Assembly (NCBI GenBank): GCA_964603455.1
Contig: CAZRVL010000001.1
Location: 1 to 64,000 of the forward strand
Origin: Flemingiibacterium sp964603455
GTDB taxonomy: Bacteria > Bacillota > Clostridia > Oscillospirales > CAG-272
Direction: 5' to 3'
Length of the DNA: 64,000 bases
Part shown: positions 26,865 through 34,190 of the stretch, piece by piece
Layout of the letters: every line of letters begins with the position of its first letter
Position numbering within the stretch: the first letter of the stretch is position 1
The notes under the pieces: generated by a model
Databases searched by the model: none
Seen by the model: the letters and a program-made list of their open reading frames with translations, nothing else
Told to the model about the DNA's origin: nothing
Made by a program: the position numbers and the translations under genes

Positions 26865-28142
26865 TGCGTCAAATCCATTTGAAAGATCGGCAATAATATC
26901 ATCTATATGCTCAGTACCGATAGAGAGACGAATAGTATTAGGCTTTATACCCTGCTCGATAAGCTCCTTCTCCGAAAGCTGGCTGTGGGTAGTCGTAGCC
27001 GGATGTATAACAAGACTCTTCACATCGGCAACATTTGCAAGGAGCGAGAATATCTTCAAATTATCTATGAATTTGTGCGCCTCGGCAGCTCCGCCATTTA
27101 TTTCAAAGGTGAATATCGATGCACCGCCATTCGGAAAATATTTCTCATACAGCTCATGATCAGGATGCGACTTTATTGATGGATGATTTACCTTTTCAAC
27201 AAGCGGATGCTTTGTCAGAAATTCGACTACTTTTTTGGTATTCTCCGCATGACGTTCGAGACGAAGCGAAAGCGTTTCAGTTCCCTGAAGCAGAAGAAAT
27301 GCCGCAAACGGTGAGATCGACGCTCCGGTATCGCGAAGCAGTATTGCACGGACATATGTGACGAATGCCGCAGCTCCGGCCGCCTTGACAAACGATATGC
27401 CGTGATATGACGGATTCGGTTCGGATATTGCAGGATATTTATCCGATGCTGCCCAGTCAAATTTTCCTGAATCGACTATTATGCCACCAAGTGTAGTTCC
27501 GTGACCGCCTATAAACTTTGTTGCGGAATGCACCACAATATCCGCACCATGCTCTATCGGACGGACAAAATACGGAGTTGCAAAGGTATTGTCAACAACG
27601 AGCGGGATACCGTGCTTATGTGCGATCTCAGCCAATGCGTCTATATCCGGAATATCGCTGTTCGGGTTTCCGAGAGTCTCGATATATATTGCTCTGGTAT
27701 TTTCCTTTACAGCTGCCTCAACTTCATCAAGGTCGTGAATATTGACAAAGGTCGCGGTTATACCATAATTCGGCAGGGTATGTGCCAGAAGATTGTAGCT
27801 TCCACCGTATATCGTCTTCTGTGCGACAAAATGACCGCCGTTTTGACCAAGTGCCTGAAGTGTATAGCTTATCGCAGCAGCTCCCGAAGCGACCGCAAGT
27901 CCGGCAACACCGCCTTCGAGTGCGGCGATACGCTTTTCGAATACCTCCTGAGTCGAATTTGTAAGTCTTCCGTATATATTTCCGGCATCGGAAAGATCGA
28001 ATCGTGCTGCGGCATGTGCGCAATCGTGAAAAACATACGATGTGGTCGCATAGATCGGTACTGCACGGGCATCTGTAGCTATATCCGGCTCTTCCTGTCC
28101 GACATGAAGCTGGAGCGTTTCGAATTTATAATTATTTGACAT
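26856..28142 (-). CDS. metY: O-acetylhomoserine sulfhydrylase / aminocarboxypropyltransferase
   Basis: A 428-residue PLP enzyme of the Cys/Met metabolism family. It makes homocysteine from O-acetylhomoserine and sulfide. Landmarks are FETLQLHVGQEEPD, SYVFHDCAHAAARF, GNIYGRLTNSTQEVFE, VVDNTFATPYF and the PLP lysine in VVHSATKFIGGHGT (about 210). The 428 length and the HVGQ start fit MetY rather than cystathionine gamma-synthase (about 380). Its 5' leader of roughly 175 bases contains a palindrome at the promoter and a short ORF, suggesting sulfur-responsive control. It ends inside the 3' end of the convergent amidase gene. Confidence 0.92.
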   Translation of the reverse strand: MSNNYKFETLQLHVGQEEPDIATDARAVPIYATTSYVFHDCAHAAARFDLSDAGNIYGRLTNSTQEVFEKRIAALEGGVAGLAVASGAAAISYTLQALGQNGGHFVAQKTIYGGSYNLLAHTLPNYGITATFVNIHDLDEVEAAVKENTRAIYIETLGNPNSDIPDIDALAEIAHKHGIPLVVDNTFATPYFVRPIEHGADIVVHSATKFIGGHGTTLGGIIVDSGKFDWAASDKYPAISEPNPSYHGISFVKAAGAAAFVTYVRAILLRDTGASISPFAAFLLLQGTETLSLRLERHAENTKKVVEFLTKHPLVEKVNHPSIKSHPDHELYEKYFPNGGASIFTFEINGGAAEAHKFIDNLKIFSLLANVADVKSLVIHPATTTHSQLSEKELIEQGIKPNTIRLSIGTEHIDDIIADLSNGFDALN

Positions 28143-28198
28143 TGTATTTGTTTCCTTTCAGTTATCGAATGTTTTTGTATATGATCAAGATAATACCT

Positions 28199-28255
28199 TC
28201 ACATTCGTCCGAAACGGAAGTTTGCTCTTATAAGTTCTTCAAAGATATTTCTCAC
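28199..28255 (-). CDS. Short upstream ORF in the metY leader (18 codons)
   Basis: Between the metY promoter and metY a GTG start at 28255 follows GGAGG by six bases, a better ribosome site than many genes here have. It encodes (M)RNIFEELIRANFRFGRM and stops at TGA 28199-28201, 56 bases before metY. It contains no Cys and only the terminal Met. It could be a leader peptide that couples translation to metY expression. Alternatively it is a small protein or a chance ORF. No homologue is known to me. Confidence 0.5.
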   Translation of the reverse strand: MRNIFEELIRANFRFGRM

Positions 28256-28302
28256 AGCTTACCTCCACAGCAGATACTTGCTCTGCCGTATCCTTCCGAT
28301 TT

Positions 28303-28317
28303 ACCTACTATTTAGGT
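28303..28317. promoter_or_regulatory. Palindromic operator candidate at the metY transcription start
   Basis: ACCTA (28303-28307) and TAGGT (28313-28317) form a dyad with a 5-base centre, directly downstream of the metY -10 box. A bound repressor would block initiation. Rrf2-family cysteine or iron-sulfur regulators bind short dyads of this sort, but the identity is inference. Confidence 0.5.
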
Positions 28318-28324
28318 TGGTAAT

Positions 28325-28353
28325 ATTATATCATATTTTTTCGGCTTTGTCAA
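28325..28353 (-). promoter_or_regulatory. Promoter of metY
   Basis: Minus-strand TTGACA (28353-28348) and TATAAT (28330-28325) with a 17-base spacer, both perfect consensus boxes. Confidence 0.85.
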
Positions 28354-28491
28354 GTGGGAAAAACAAATTATTCCAATAAAAATAACGCCTCGCTTTCGAA
28401 GCAGTTTAAGTCAATATTCACAAAGCAGTTGAAGAATCATTGTGTTGGATAAAAAGTCATATAAAGTATATCGAAAGCTCTATATTAAAAT
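28354..28491. other. Intergenic stretch with no recognised feature
   Basis: The region between the metY promoter and the hairpin downstream of the metallophosphoesterase gene. I see no coding frame with a ribosome site, no tRNA-like fold and no repeat. Confidence 0.5.
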
Positions 28492-28516
28492 ACACGCCTG
28501 CATTGTGCAGACGTGT
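28492..28516 (-). terminator. Probable terminator of the metallophosphoesterase gene
   Basis: ACACG-C-CTGCA and TGCAG-A-CGTGT form a hairpin with one mismatch and a TTG loop, followed on the minus strand by ATTTTAATA. It begins seven bases after the gene's stop codon. Confidence 0.65.
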
Positions 28517-28522
28517 ACAATT

Positions 28523-29512
28523 TTAATCATTAACAATATGATCTACATTGATATGTATATGCTCGACCTCAGCACCGCTTTCCGAAATTTTCAGAAGCGT
28601 TCCGCCGTTCAGTCGCTGATCCCAATAGCAGCCCGCTCCGGTCTTGAGCGAATATACCAAGGTCATTCCCTTATAGTTTATCACATAGTCGTTCACATGC
28701 TCATGTCCCACAAGCGTCAATTTAGTATGACCGCCGGCATTCACATAGTCAAAATCTCCGGTATCGACCGGATAAGAGCCGACTCCCTCGTACTTTGCAC
28801 CGTATGCAGTTTTGTAGCCCTCGTTCCAATACTTATGGTCGCGGCTCTCTTCAGGACTTACGGTTTTCGGATCTACCGAACCGTTCCATGCCGCATTGAA
28901 AGCATCAAGATATGCGTAATAAGGCATATGCATTACTAGTGTAGCATTGACACCAAGCTTTTCCGCCTCTTCACGCTGCCATTTGAGTTGATTGTCCATC
29001 AAATGCGCCCATTTCTTTGTGATTCTGCCGTCAGCTCCGGTAAAATCCAGTCTGTCGTGGCTGTCCATCATAAATATCGCATGTATCGGCTTGCCATCCT
29101 CTTCAATACTTATAATGTAGTTTCCGCAGCCCATCTCAGAATCGCCCTTTTCAAATATACAGTGACTTTGCGAGAGCATTATATCGGCATGATGCGAAGC
29201 GACTTCCGCGCCGGCTTGATTATCATGATTTCCAAAGACAAACGCCCACGGTATCTTGTAGGATTCAAGCAGAGCCGAAAAATCCTCATAAGCCGAATCA
29301 GCTCGCGGTGAGTCGGCAAATGTAATATCACCCGAGACAGTGATGAGATCCGGCTTTGTTTTGGCGATGAGAGAACCGATCGTATATTCAAGTATTCGGC
29401 GGTTCTTGCCGTTATCGGCTGCCTTGCACTCCCATTCATCGGCGGTCAGATGGGTATCGGTGAGGTTTAGAACACGAAACTCGCGATCCTTTGGCTTTTG
29501 AAGAATAAACAT
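28523..29512 (-). CDS. Calcineurin-like metallophosphoesterase
   Basis: A 329-residue dinuclear metal phosphoesterase. Metal motifs are LNLTDTHLT (Asp, His), TVSGDITFADS, FGNHDNQAG, HMPYY and TLVGHEHVNDY, which together cover the five conserved blocks of the fold. No signal peptide, so it likely acts in the cytoplasm. I start at ATG 29512, because GGAGG lies five bases before it; an ATG four codons earlier lacks a site. The sequence resembles stand-alone phosphodiesterases of the purple-acid or YkuE-like type; the substrate is unknown. Confidence 0.88.
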   Translation of the reverse strand: MFILQKPKDREFRVLNLTDTHLTADEWECKAADNGKNRRILEYTIGSLIAKTKPDLITVSGDITFADSPRADSAYEDFSALLESYKIPWAFVFGNHDNQAGAEVASHHADIMLSQSHCIFEKGDSEMGCGNYIISIEEDGKPIHAIFMMDSHDRLDFTGADGRITKKWAHLMDNQLKWQREEAEKLGVNATLVMHMPYYAYLDAFNAAWNGSVDPKTVSPEESRDHKYWNEGYKTAYGAKYEGVGSYPVDTGDFDYVNAGGHTKLTLVGHEHVNDYVINYKGMTLVYSLKTGAGCYWDQRLNGGTLLKISESGAEVEHIHINVDHIVND

Positions 29513-29634
29513 ATTTTCCTCCATATATTCTCAGCCTTCGGAGTTTAAAAATTTCTCCATCCGGCATTTTAATTTATTATCGAAACCTGCTGTTAAGCCA
29601 ACGGCATAGGTAAAAATATATTTGTATATTAATT

Positions 29635-29658
29635 AAGGTCTCGCAAAAACGAGACCTT
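29635..29658 (-). terminator. Terminator of the two-gene membrane protein operon
   Basis: AAGGTCTCG (29635-29643) and CGAGACCTT (29650-29658) form a perfect 9-bp stem with a 6-base loop, and TT-rich sequence follows on the minus strand. It lies 17 bases after the stop of the gene ending at 29675. Confidence 0.75.
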
Positions 29659-29674
29659 ACCTTAATTAATTCGC

Positions 29675-30016
29675 TCAAACATTCTCTTCGGAATAATCCT
29701 CATAGTTATACTTATCATATTCGAGCATCTCGCGGCGAAGCTTCATCATTCTGAGAGTTTCTCTCACCTTTCCGATTAGCAGCACAAGTCCGCTCATGAA
29801 GGATATTGCACCGATAAATATCAGGGTCAGCTTCAATACCGAAATAGAATAATCACCCTTTGAGCCTATCGACATCATCGGAGTCGATTCATGTCCCTTC
29901 TTCGAGACCGATACATTCGTATCGAACTTGGCATTTACCACGAGACCACCCTTCGGGTCAAGGCATTTTACGAACTTTTTTATATTTTTTTTGATCTTTT
30001 TAAGTTGCTTTGTCAT
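29675..30016 (-). CDS. Hypothetical small membrane protein
   Basis: A 113-residue protein of unrecognised family. Residues 1-20 are very basic (KQLKKIKKNIKKFVK). Residues 59-82 form one predicted membrane helix (VLKLTLIFIGAISFMSGLVLLIG), and the C-terminus is acidic and Tyr-rich (EYDKYNYEDYSEEN). AGGAGG precedes ATG. It lies 16 bases downstream of the multi-spanning membrane protein gene, with which it shares a terminator. The two probably form a complex. Confidence 0.7.
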   Translation of the reverse strand: MTKQLKKIKKNIKKFVKCLDPKGGLVVNAKFDTNVSVSKKGHESTPMMSIGSKGDYSISVLKLTLIFIGAISFMSGLVLLIGKVRETLRMMKLRREMLEYDKYNYEDYSEENV

Positions 30017-30032
30017 TGCTGCCTCCTGAAAG

Positions 30033-30659
30033 TTATTTTTTCTTTTCCTTGTCGGCTATATTCGGTCGCGAGGTCGATGTATCCGGCTTCTGCTGTCTCT
30101 CCGGGATTATGCGCAGATTATTTGAGCCCATAAGATATGAAAATGCGCAAACGTCAATCGACGGCAGAGTCATAATTATGAACCACCACCATATATGTGC
30201 CATAGTGCCCGAGCTCTCAGGAAGTCCGGATATTAGCAGATTTTCAAGTGTCTTTATTATTCCGAGAAAAGCACCGTTCATAAGTCTCGCGATAGCGTTG
30301 CATACAAGGCTCATAACCTGCGAGCCTTCACTGTCGATAAGTACACCTATGCCCATGAGAAGTGCAAGGATAAGGTTCGGAACATTTGCACCAATGCCTA
30401 TGAAAATGCCCTTTTCATTAAACCGGCGCATTCTTCCGCCATCGATCTTTATTTTATCAGCAGCTCCAATATCCCAACATATGGTATAGGTTATCGCAAG
30501 TCCGAAGACCACCGCAAATATGCTTGACCACAAAAGCAGCGAAGCATTTCTGAGTGTCGCTATGGCAAGCATGGTTCCAAAGAACGACATGACTATCTGT
30601 GTCAAAAAGACCTTTACCATGCTGTAAGAATTTTCCTTTATAAACTGAATAAGTATCAC
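30033..30659 (-). CDS. Hypothetical multi-spanning membrane protein
   Basis: A 208-residue protein with four or five predicted membrane helices, for example MVKVFLTQIVMSFFGTML, SLLLWSSIFAVVFGLAITYTI, GANVPNLILALLMGIGVLI and WWWFIIMTLPSIDV. No family is recognised; similar proteins starting FIKENSYS seem familiar from Clostridia. The start is uncertain: GTG at 30659 abuts AAAGG, and the next ATG (30620) would remove the FIKENSY segment. A non-standard start such as ATT at 30650 is conceivable. First gene of a two-gene operon. Confidence 0.68.
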   Translation of the reverse strand: MILIQFIKENSYSMVKVFLTQIVMSFFGTMLAIATLRNASLLLWSSIFAVVFGLAITYTICWDIGAADKIKIDGGRMRRFNEKGIFIGIGANVPNLILALLMGIGVLIDSEGSQVMSLVCNAIARLMNGAFLGIIKTLENLLISGLPESSGTMAHIWWWFIIMTLPSIDVCAFSYLMGSNNLRIIPERQQKPDTSTSRPNIADKEKKK

Positions 30660-30685
30660 ACCTTTCGGTAATTTTTGTTACTACT

Positions 30686-30714
30686 ATTATATCCTGATTT
30701 TCAGTCAAAATCAA
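30686..30714 (-). promoter_or_regulatory. Promoter of the membrane protein operon
   Basis: Minus-strand TTGATT (30714-30709) and TATAAT (30691-30686) with a 17-base spacer. Confidence 0.65.
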
Positions 30715-30780
30715 GTGGAAACAGTAAAAATTTACATCTTATTTTATAAAGATTAACTCATTCATTAAAGCTTATGACAC

Positions 30781-30809
30781 TTGACAAAATGCAAAAAGTG
30801 GTGTATAAT
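30781..30809 (+). promoter_or_regulatory. Promoter of the XerC/D recombinase gene
   Basis: TTGACA at 30781-30786 and TATAAT at 30804-30809, a perfect consensus pair with 17-base spacing, 55 bases before the start codon. Confidence 0.85.
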
Positions 30810-30864
30810 AGTGATATGCAGACAATGGTCTGCAGTTTTTATATATTATTGTGGAGGATATTAA

Positions 30865-31881
30865 ATGCAGACTCTTATAGACCCGGATGAACTTCCGAAG
30901 GTCGTTCGGGATTTTATGGCACATAAGCAGACTGTCCAAGGAAGAGCTAAAAAAACTATGGAAGAATATGCGCTCGACATACGCACATTTCTGCGTTGGC
31001 TGACCTTGAAACGTAAGGGCATAGAAAAAATTGATAACGATGAGCTTCAGCAAATAGATATATCCAAGCTCGATACCGAATTTATAACCTCGGTCACATC
31101 TGAGGAGATATACACTTTCCTTTTTTATACATTAAATGAAAGACAAAACCAACCGGCATCACGCGCAAGAAAATTATCCGCGCTTAAAAGCTTTTACAAA
31201 TATATAACCGTATCCGCAAGACTTTCGGACAACGACCCGACAAAAAATATTGAAGGTCCTCAGAAAAAGCAATCTCTGCCAAAATATTTGACGCTTGAAG
31301 AGAGCGAAGAACTGCTGAATGCGATAAAGAACGACACAGAATCGAAAAGTGTCGCACGTGATTACTGCATAGTAACGCTTTTTTTGAACTGCGGAATGCG
31401 GCTTTCCGAGCTGTGCAATATAAATCTGTCTGACATCGATCGAAATTTGGAATCTCTCAGAGTGACCGGAAAGGGATCGAAGGAAAGGCTTATATATCTG
31501 AACGATTCCTGCCGCAGAGCGATCTCAGATTGGCTTGCCGCACGAAGTACAGACCCCGAAATACGCGACAAGGACGCATTGTTTCTGTCATCGAGACACA
31601 CGCGCATATCAAACAAGACCGTTCAATGGATGGTATATAAATATCTCGATGCGGCAGGTCTCGGAAATAAATCGCTCTCAACGCACAAACTGCGTCACAC
31701 CGCAGCTACTCTTATGTATCAGAGCGGAAATGTTGATGTTCGAGTACTCAAGGATATTCTCGGACATGAGCAGTTGAACACGACTCAAATATACACACAC
31801 GTGAGCGATGAAAACATGAAAAATGCGATTGACCACAATCCGTTAAATCAAAGCAAAAACAAAGAGGATAAAGAAAATTAA
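30865..31881 (+). CDS. XerC/XerD-type tyrosine recombinase
   Basis: A 338-residue site-specific recombinase. The N-terminal SAM-like domain (about 5-125) contains TMEEYALDIRTFLRWL. The catalytic domain has the complete set R179 (GMRLSEL), K203 (GKGSKER), H274 and R277 (HKLRHTAA), H301 (LGHEQLNTT) and Y310 (QIYTHV). Nothing mobile surrounds it (no integration site, excisionase or phage genes), so it is most likely the chromosomal dimer-resolution enzyme rather than an integrase. The ribosome site GGAGG precedes ATG. The MATE exporter follows three bases later. Confidence 0.9.
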   Translation: MQTLIDPDELPKVVRDFMAHKQTVQGRAKKTMEEYALDIRTFLRWLTLKRKGIEKIDNDELQQIDISKLDTEFITSVTSEEIYTFLFYTLNERQNQPASRARKLSALKSFYKYITVSARLSDNDPTKNIEGPQKKQSLPKYLTLEESEELLNAIKNDTESKSVARDYCIVTLFLNCGMRLSELCNINLSDIDRNLESLRVTGKGSKERLIYLNDSCRRAISDWLAARSTDPEIRDKDALFLSSRHTRISNKTVQWMVYKYLDAAGLGNKSLSTHKLRHTAATLMYQSGNVDVRVLKDILGHEQLNTTQIYTHVSDENMKNAIDHNPLNQSKNKEDKEN

Positions 31882-31884
31882 AAT

Positions 31885-33258
31885 ATGGATACATCTGTCA
31901 ATATAAAAAGCAAAGCTGATAAAAGTAATCTGACCGTTGGCTCTCTGCCAAAAAAAATACTTATATTCAGCCTTCCGCTGATGTTCTCAAACGTTCTTCA
32001 GGTGCTCTTTAATATGTCCGATATTGCAGTCGTAGGTCGATTTGCAGGTTCGAAGGCACTCGGCTCGGTCGGTTCTACAACTATAATAGTCATGCTTCTG
32101 ACCGGAATATTGATCGGCATGGGAAGCGGAGTAAACGTTATCGTTGCGCGTTGTATCGGCGCAGGTCACAAAAAAGAGATCTCGGATTCTGTACATACAG
32201 CGTTTTTGATATGCCTTTTCACCGGTATAACCGTTATGCTCGGCGGAATGCTGTTCTGCCGTCCGCTGCTCGAACTTCTCGGAACAAAAGCAGATCTTAT
32301 AGACGGTGCAGAGCTTTATCTCCGCATATATGCAATCGGAATGCCTGCACTCGGAGTATATAACTTCGGAAATGCGGTATACAGTGCAGCCGGAAACACA
32401 AAGAAGCCGCTGATATTCCTGCTAATATCAGGCATAATAAACGTGATACTCAATTTGATATTTGTCATAGTCATCCAGCTCAATGTAGCAGGTGTCGCAC
32501 TCGCAAGCATAATCGCTCAGTACATCTCAGCGATCTCGGTAACTGTCTCGCTTATAAGATGTAAGGGAGATCACAAAATAATTCCAAAGAAAATAGGTCT
32601 GAATGCACATTTTTCAAAGCAGATAATCGCGCTCGGTCTTCCGGCAAGCTTTCAGAACTCTATATTCGCGATAGCTAATCTCTTCATTCAAGCCGGAGTC
32701 AACAGCTTCGACAGCATAGTTGTTGAAGGAAACTCAGCCGCTTCAAACGCCGACACGCTCGTATACGACCTGATGGCTGCTATATATACCGCTTGCTCGT
32801 CCTTTATGAGCCAAAATCTCGGAGCCGGAAAGCGTGACAGAGTTATAAAGAGCTATTTTTGGAGTCTTGCATATTCGTTCGGCGCGGCACTCATATTCGG
32901 AATATTTCTTGCGGCATTCGGAAATGAATTTTTGATGCTCTTTACAAAGGACACCGCAGTCGCGGCTGAGGGTATGGAAAGACTAAAGATAATGGCATTT
33001 TCATACTGCATATCGGCGTTCATGGACTGCACGATAGCGGCTTCGAGAGGACTCGGAAAGAGTCTTGTACCGACTGTTATCGTGATAATGGGTTCGTGCG
33101 TATTCCGTGTTGCATGGGTATATACTGTATTTGCATATTTCCACACTCTGCCAAGTTTATATCTGCTGTATGCCTTCTCATGGGCAATAACTGCCATTGC
33201 CGAAATAATATATTTTGCGCATAGCTTTAAAAAGCTCAAGCTCCCAAATGTCGCATAA
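31885..33258 (+). CDS. MATE family efflux transporter
   Basis: A 457-residue inner-membrane exporter with about 12 transmembrane helices in two homologous halves. The N-terminus has the family pattern ILIFSLPLMFSNVLQVLFNMSDIAVVGRFAG, and LGLPASFQNSIFAIANLFIQ appears at the start of the second half. Members expel cationic drugs or metabolites using a sodium or proton gradient; the substrate is not predictable. It follows the recombinase gene by three bases. The convergent AraC gene ends three bases past its stop, and I see no terminator in between. Confidence 0.92.
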   Translation: MDTSVNIKSKADKSNLTVGSLPKKILIFSLPLMFSNVLQVLFNMSDIAVVGRFAGSKALGSVGSTTIIVMLLTGILIGMGSGVNVIVARCIGAGHKKEISDSVHTAFLICLFTGITVMLGGMLFCRPLLELLGTKADLIDGAELYLRIYAIGMPALGVYNFGNAVYSAAGNTKKPLIFLLISGIINVILNLIFVIVIQLNVAGVALASIIAQYISAISVTVSLIRCKGDHKIIPKKIGLNAHFSKQIIALGLPASFQNSIFAIANLFIQAGVNSFDSIVVEGNSAASNADTLVYDLMAAIYTACSSFMSQNLGAGKRDRVIKSYFWSLAYSFGAALIFGIFLAAFGNEFLMLFTKDTAVAAEGMERLKIMAFSYCISAFMDCTIAASRGLGKSLVPTVIVIMGSCVFRVAWVYTVFAYFHTLPSLYLLYAFSWAITAIAEIIYFAHSFKKLKLPNVA

Positions 33259-33261
33259 GAT

Positions 33262-34044
33262 CTACTTTCCGCGGTAATCGCGTGGTGTTCTTCCCGAAAA
33301 TTTCATAAAAACACGATTGAAATTTCTCTGTGAGCCAAAGCCGCAATCATAGGCTATCTGCGTTATGCTCTGATCGGTCTCGCAAAGCAGATAGTATGCT
33401 CTTTCGACTCTAAGAGAATTTACAAAATCCGAGAAGCCGATACCAAGGCATTCGGACATTATGTGCGATATGTATGTGCTGTTGTACCCGATTATCTTTG
33501 AAGCATATTCCAAATTGAACTCTTGATTTGTATAGTTCTTCATGCAGACCGTGAGTATCAATTCTATCGTACTGCATTTTGACTGATTCCACGGTTTGAG
33601 CTCCACATTGTCAAAAAATTCGCTCAAAAGCGAAAGCAACATACCCTTCAAAACATTTTCATTCCGTGTTCCGCGGTTAAAATAATGTCCACAGCACATT
33701 ATCATATCAGCATACCCCTTAAAAAGCTTCGATGTGCTTATGACCGGATCCTTTATTCGGTTATAGAGCATTATATTGCTGTACTCAGGAACGCTTGATG
33801 GCGGAACAATCATCATCAGCATATAATTTCGTTCGTCCGAAATATATTCGTGTTCTTCGAACGGCATTGCAAAATACATATCGCCCGGAGTCATTTTATA
33901 CTCTTTTTCGCCGATCTTGACGGTGAATTTTCCGGAGATAAGATACAATATCTCAAATTCATAATGAAAATGATTATGGAATGACTTATTTTCCAAAAAG
34001 ATAGCAAACGGCACTCTTGAATCCTTAACGAACTGCTTCTCCAA
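33262..34044 (-). CDS. AraC family transcriptional regulator with cupin domain
   Basis: A 260-residue regulator starting at TTG 34044. The N-terminal cupin includes HNHFHYEFEILYLISGKF, EYKMTPGDMYFAMPFEEHEY. The C-terminal helix-turn-helix pair is LEYASKIIGYNSTYISHIM and ITQIAYDCGFGSQRNFNRVF, ending with GRTPRDYRG. It is divergent from two tandem solute-binding lipoprotein genes, which it probably controls. A perfect 8-bp dyad overlaps its own -35 box. Confidence 0.9.
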   Translation of the reverse strand: MEKQFVKDSRVPFAIFLENKSFHNHFHYEFEILYLISGKFTVKIGEKEYKMTPGDMYFAMPFEEHEYISDERNYMLMMIVPPSSVPEYSNIMLYNRIKDPVISTSKLFKGYADMIMCCGHYFNRGTRNENVLKGMLLSLLSEFFDNVELKPWNQSKCSTIELILTVCMKNYTNQEFNLEYASKIIGYNSTYISHIMSECLGIGFSDFVNSLRVERAYYLLCETDQSITQIAYDCGFGSQRNFNRVFMKFSGRTPRDYRGK

Positions 34045-34077
34045 AATTACATCATCCTTTCAAAAATTCATGTAATC

Positions 34078-34106
34078 ATTATACCACAAATCACATGATA
34101 TGTCTA
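34078..34106 (-). promoter_or_regulatory. Promoter of the AraC gene ending at 33262
   Basis: Minus-strand TAGACA (34106-34101) and TATAAT (34083-34078), 17-base spacer, with TGTGG before the -10. Confidence 0.7.
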
Positions 34107-34113
34107 TATCATG
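34094..34113. promoter_or_regulatory. Dyad operator candidate between AraC gene and lipoprotein genes
   Basis: CATGATAT (34094-34101) and ATATCATG (34106-34113) are a perfect inverted repeat with a 4-base centre. It overlaps the -35 of the AraC gene and lies 12-30 bases upstream of the -35 region of the divergent lipoprotein gene, so it could control both. Confidence 0.55.
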
Positions 34114-34125
34114 TTCGAAAAATTC

Positions 34126-34154
34126 TTTTAAAAATATATTAATTGAGGTATAAT
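34126..34154 (+). promoter_or_regulatory. Promoter of the lipoprotein gene at 34191
   Basis: TATAAT at 34149-34154 with a weak -35 (TTTTAA, 34126-34131) at 17-base spacing. A poor -35 box fits a promoter that needs an activator such as the adjacent AraC protein. Confidence 0.55.
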
Positions 34155-34190
34155 AAACTTGCAAATATAATTTTTGAAAGGATGTTTTTT

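Noticed and set aside
30865..31881. Tyrosine recombinase as sign of an integrated mobile element
   Set aside because: No direct repeats, tRNA, excisionase, relaxase or phage genes flank it; full XerC/D length and a neutral MATE neighbour favour the chromosomal enzyme.
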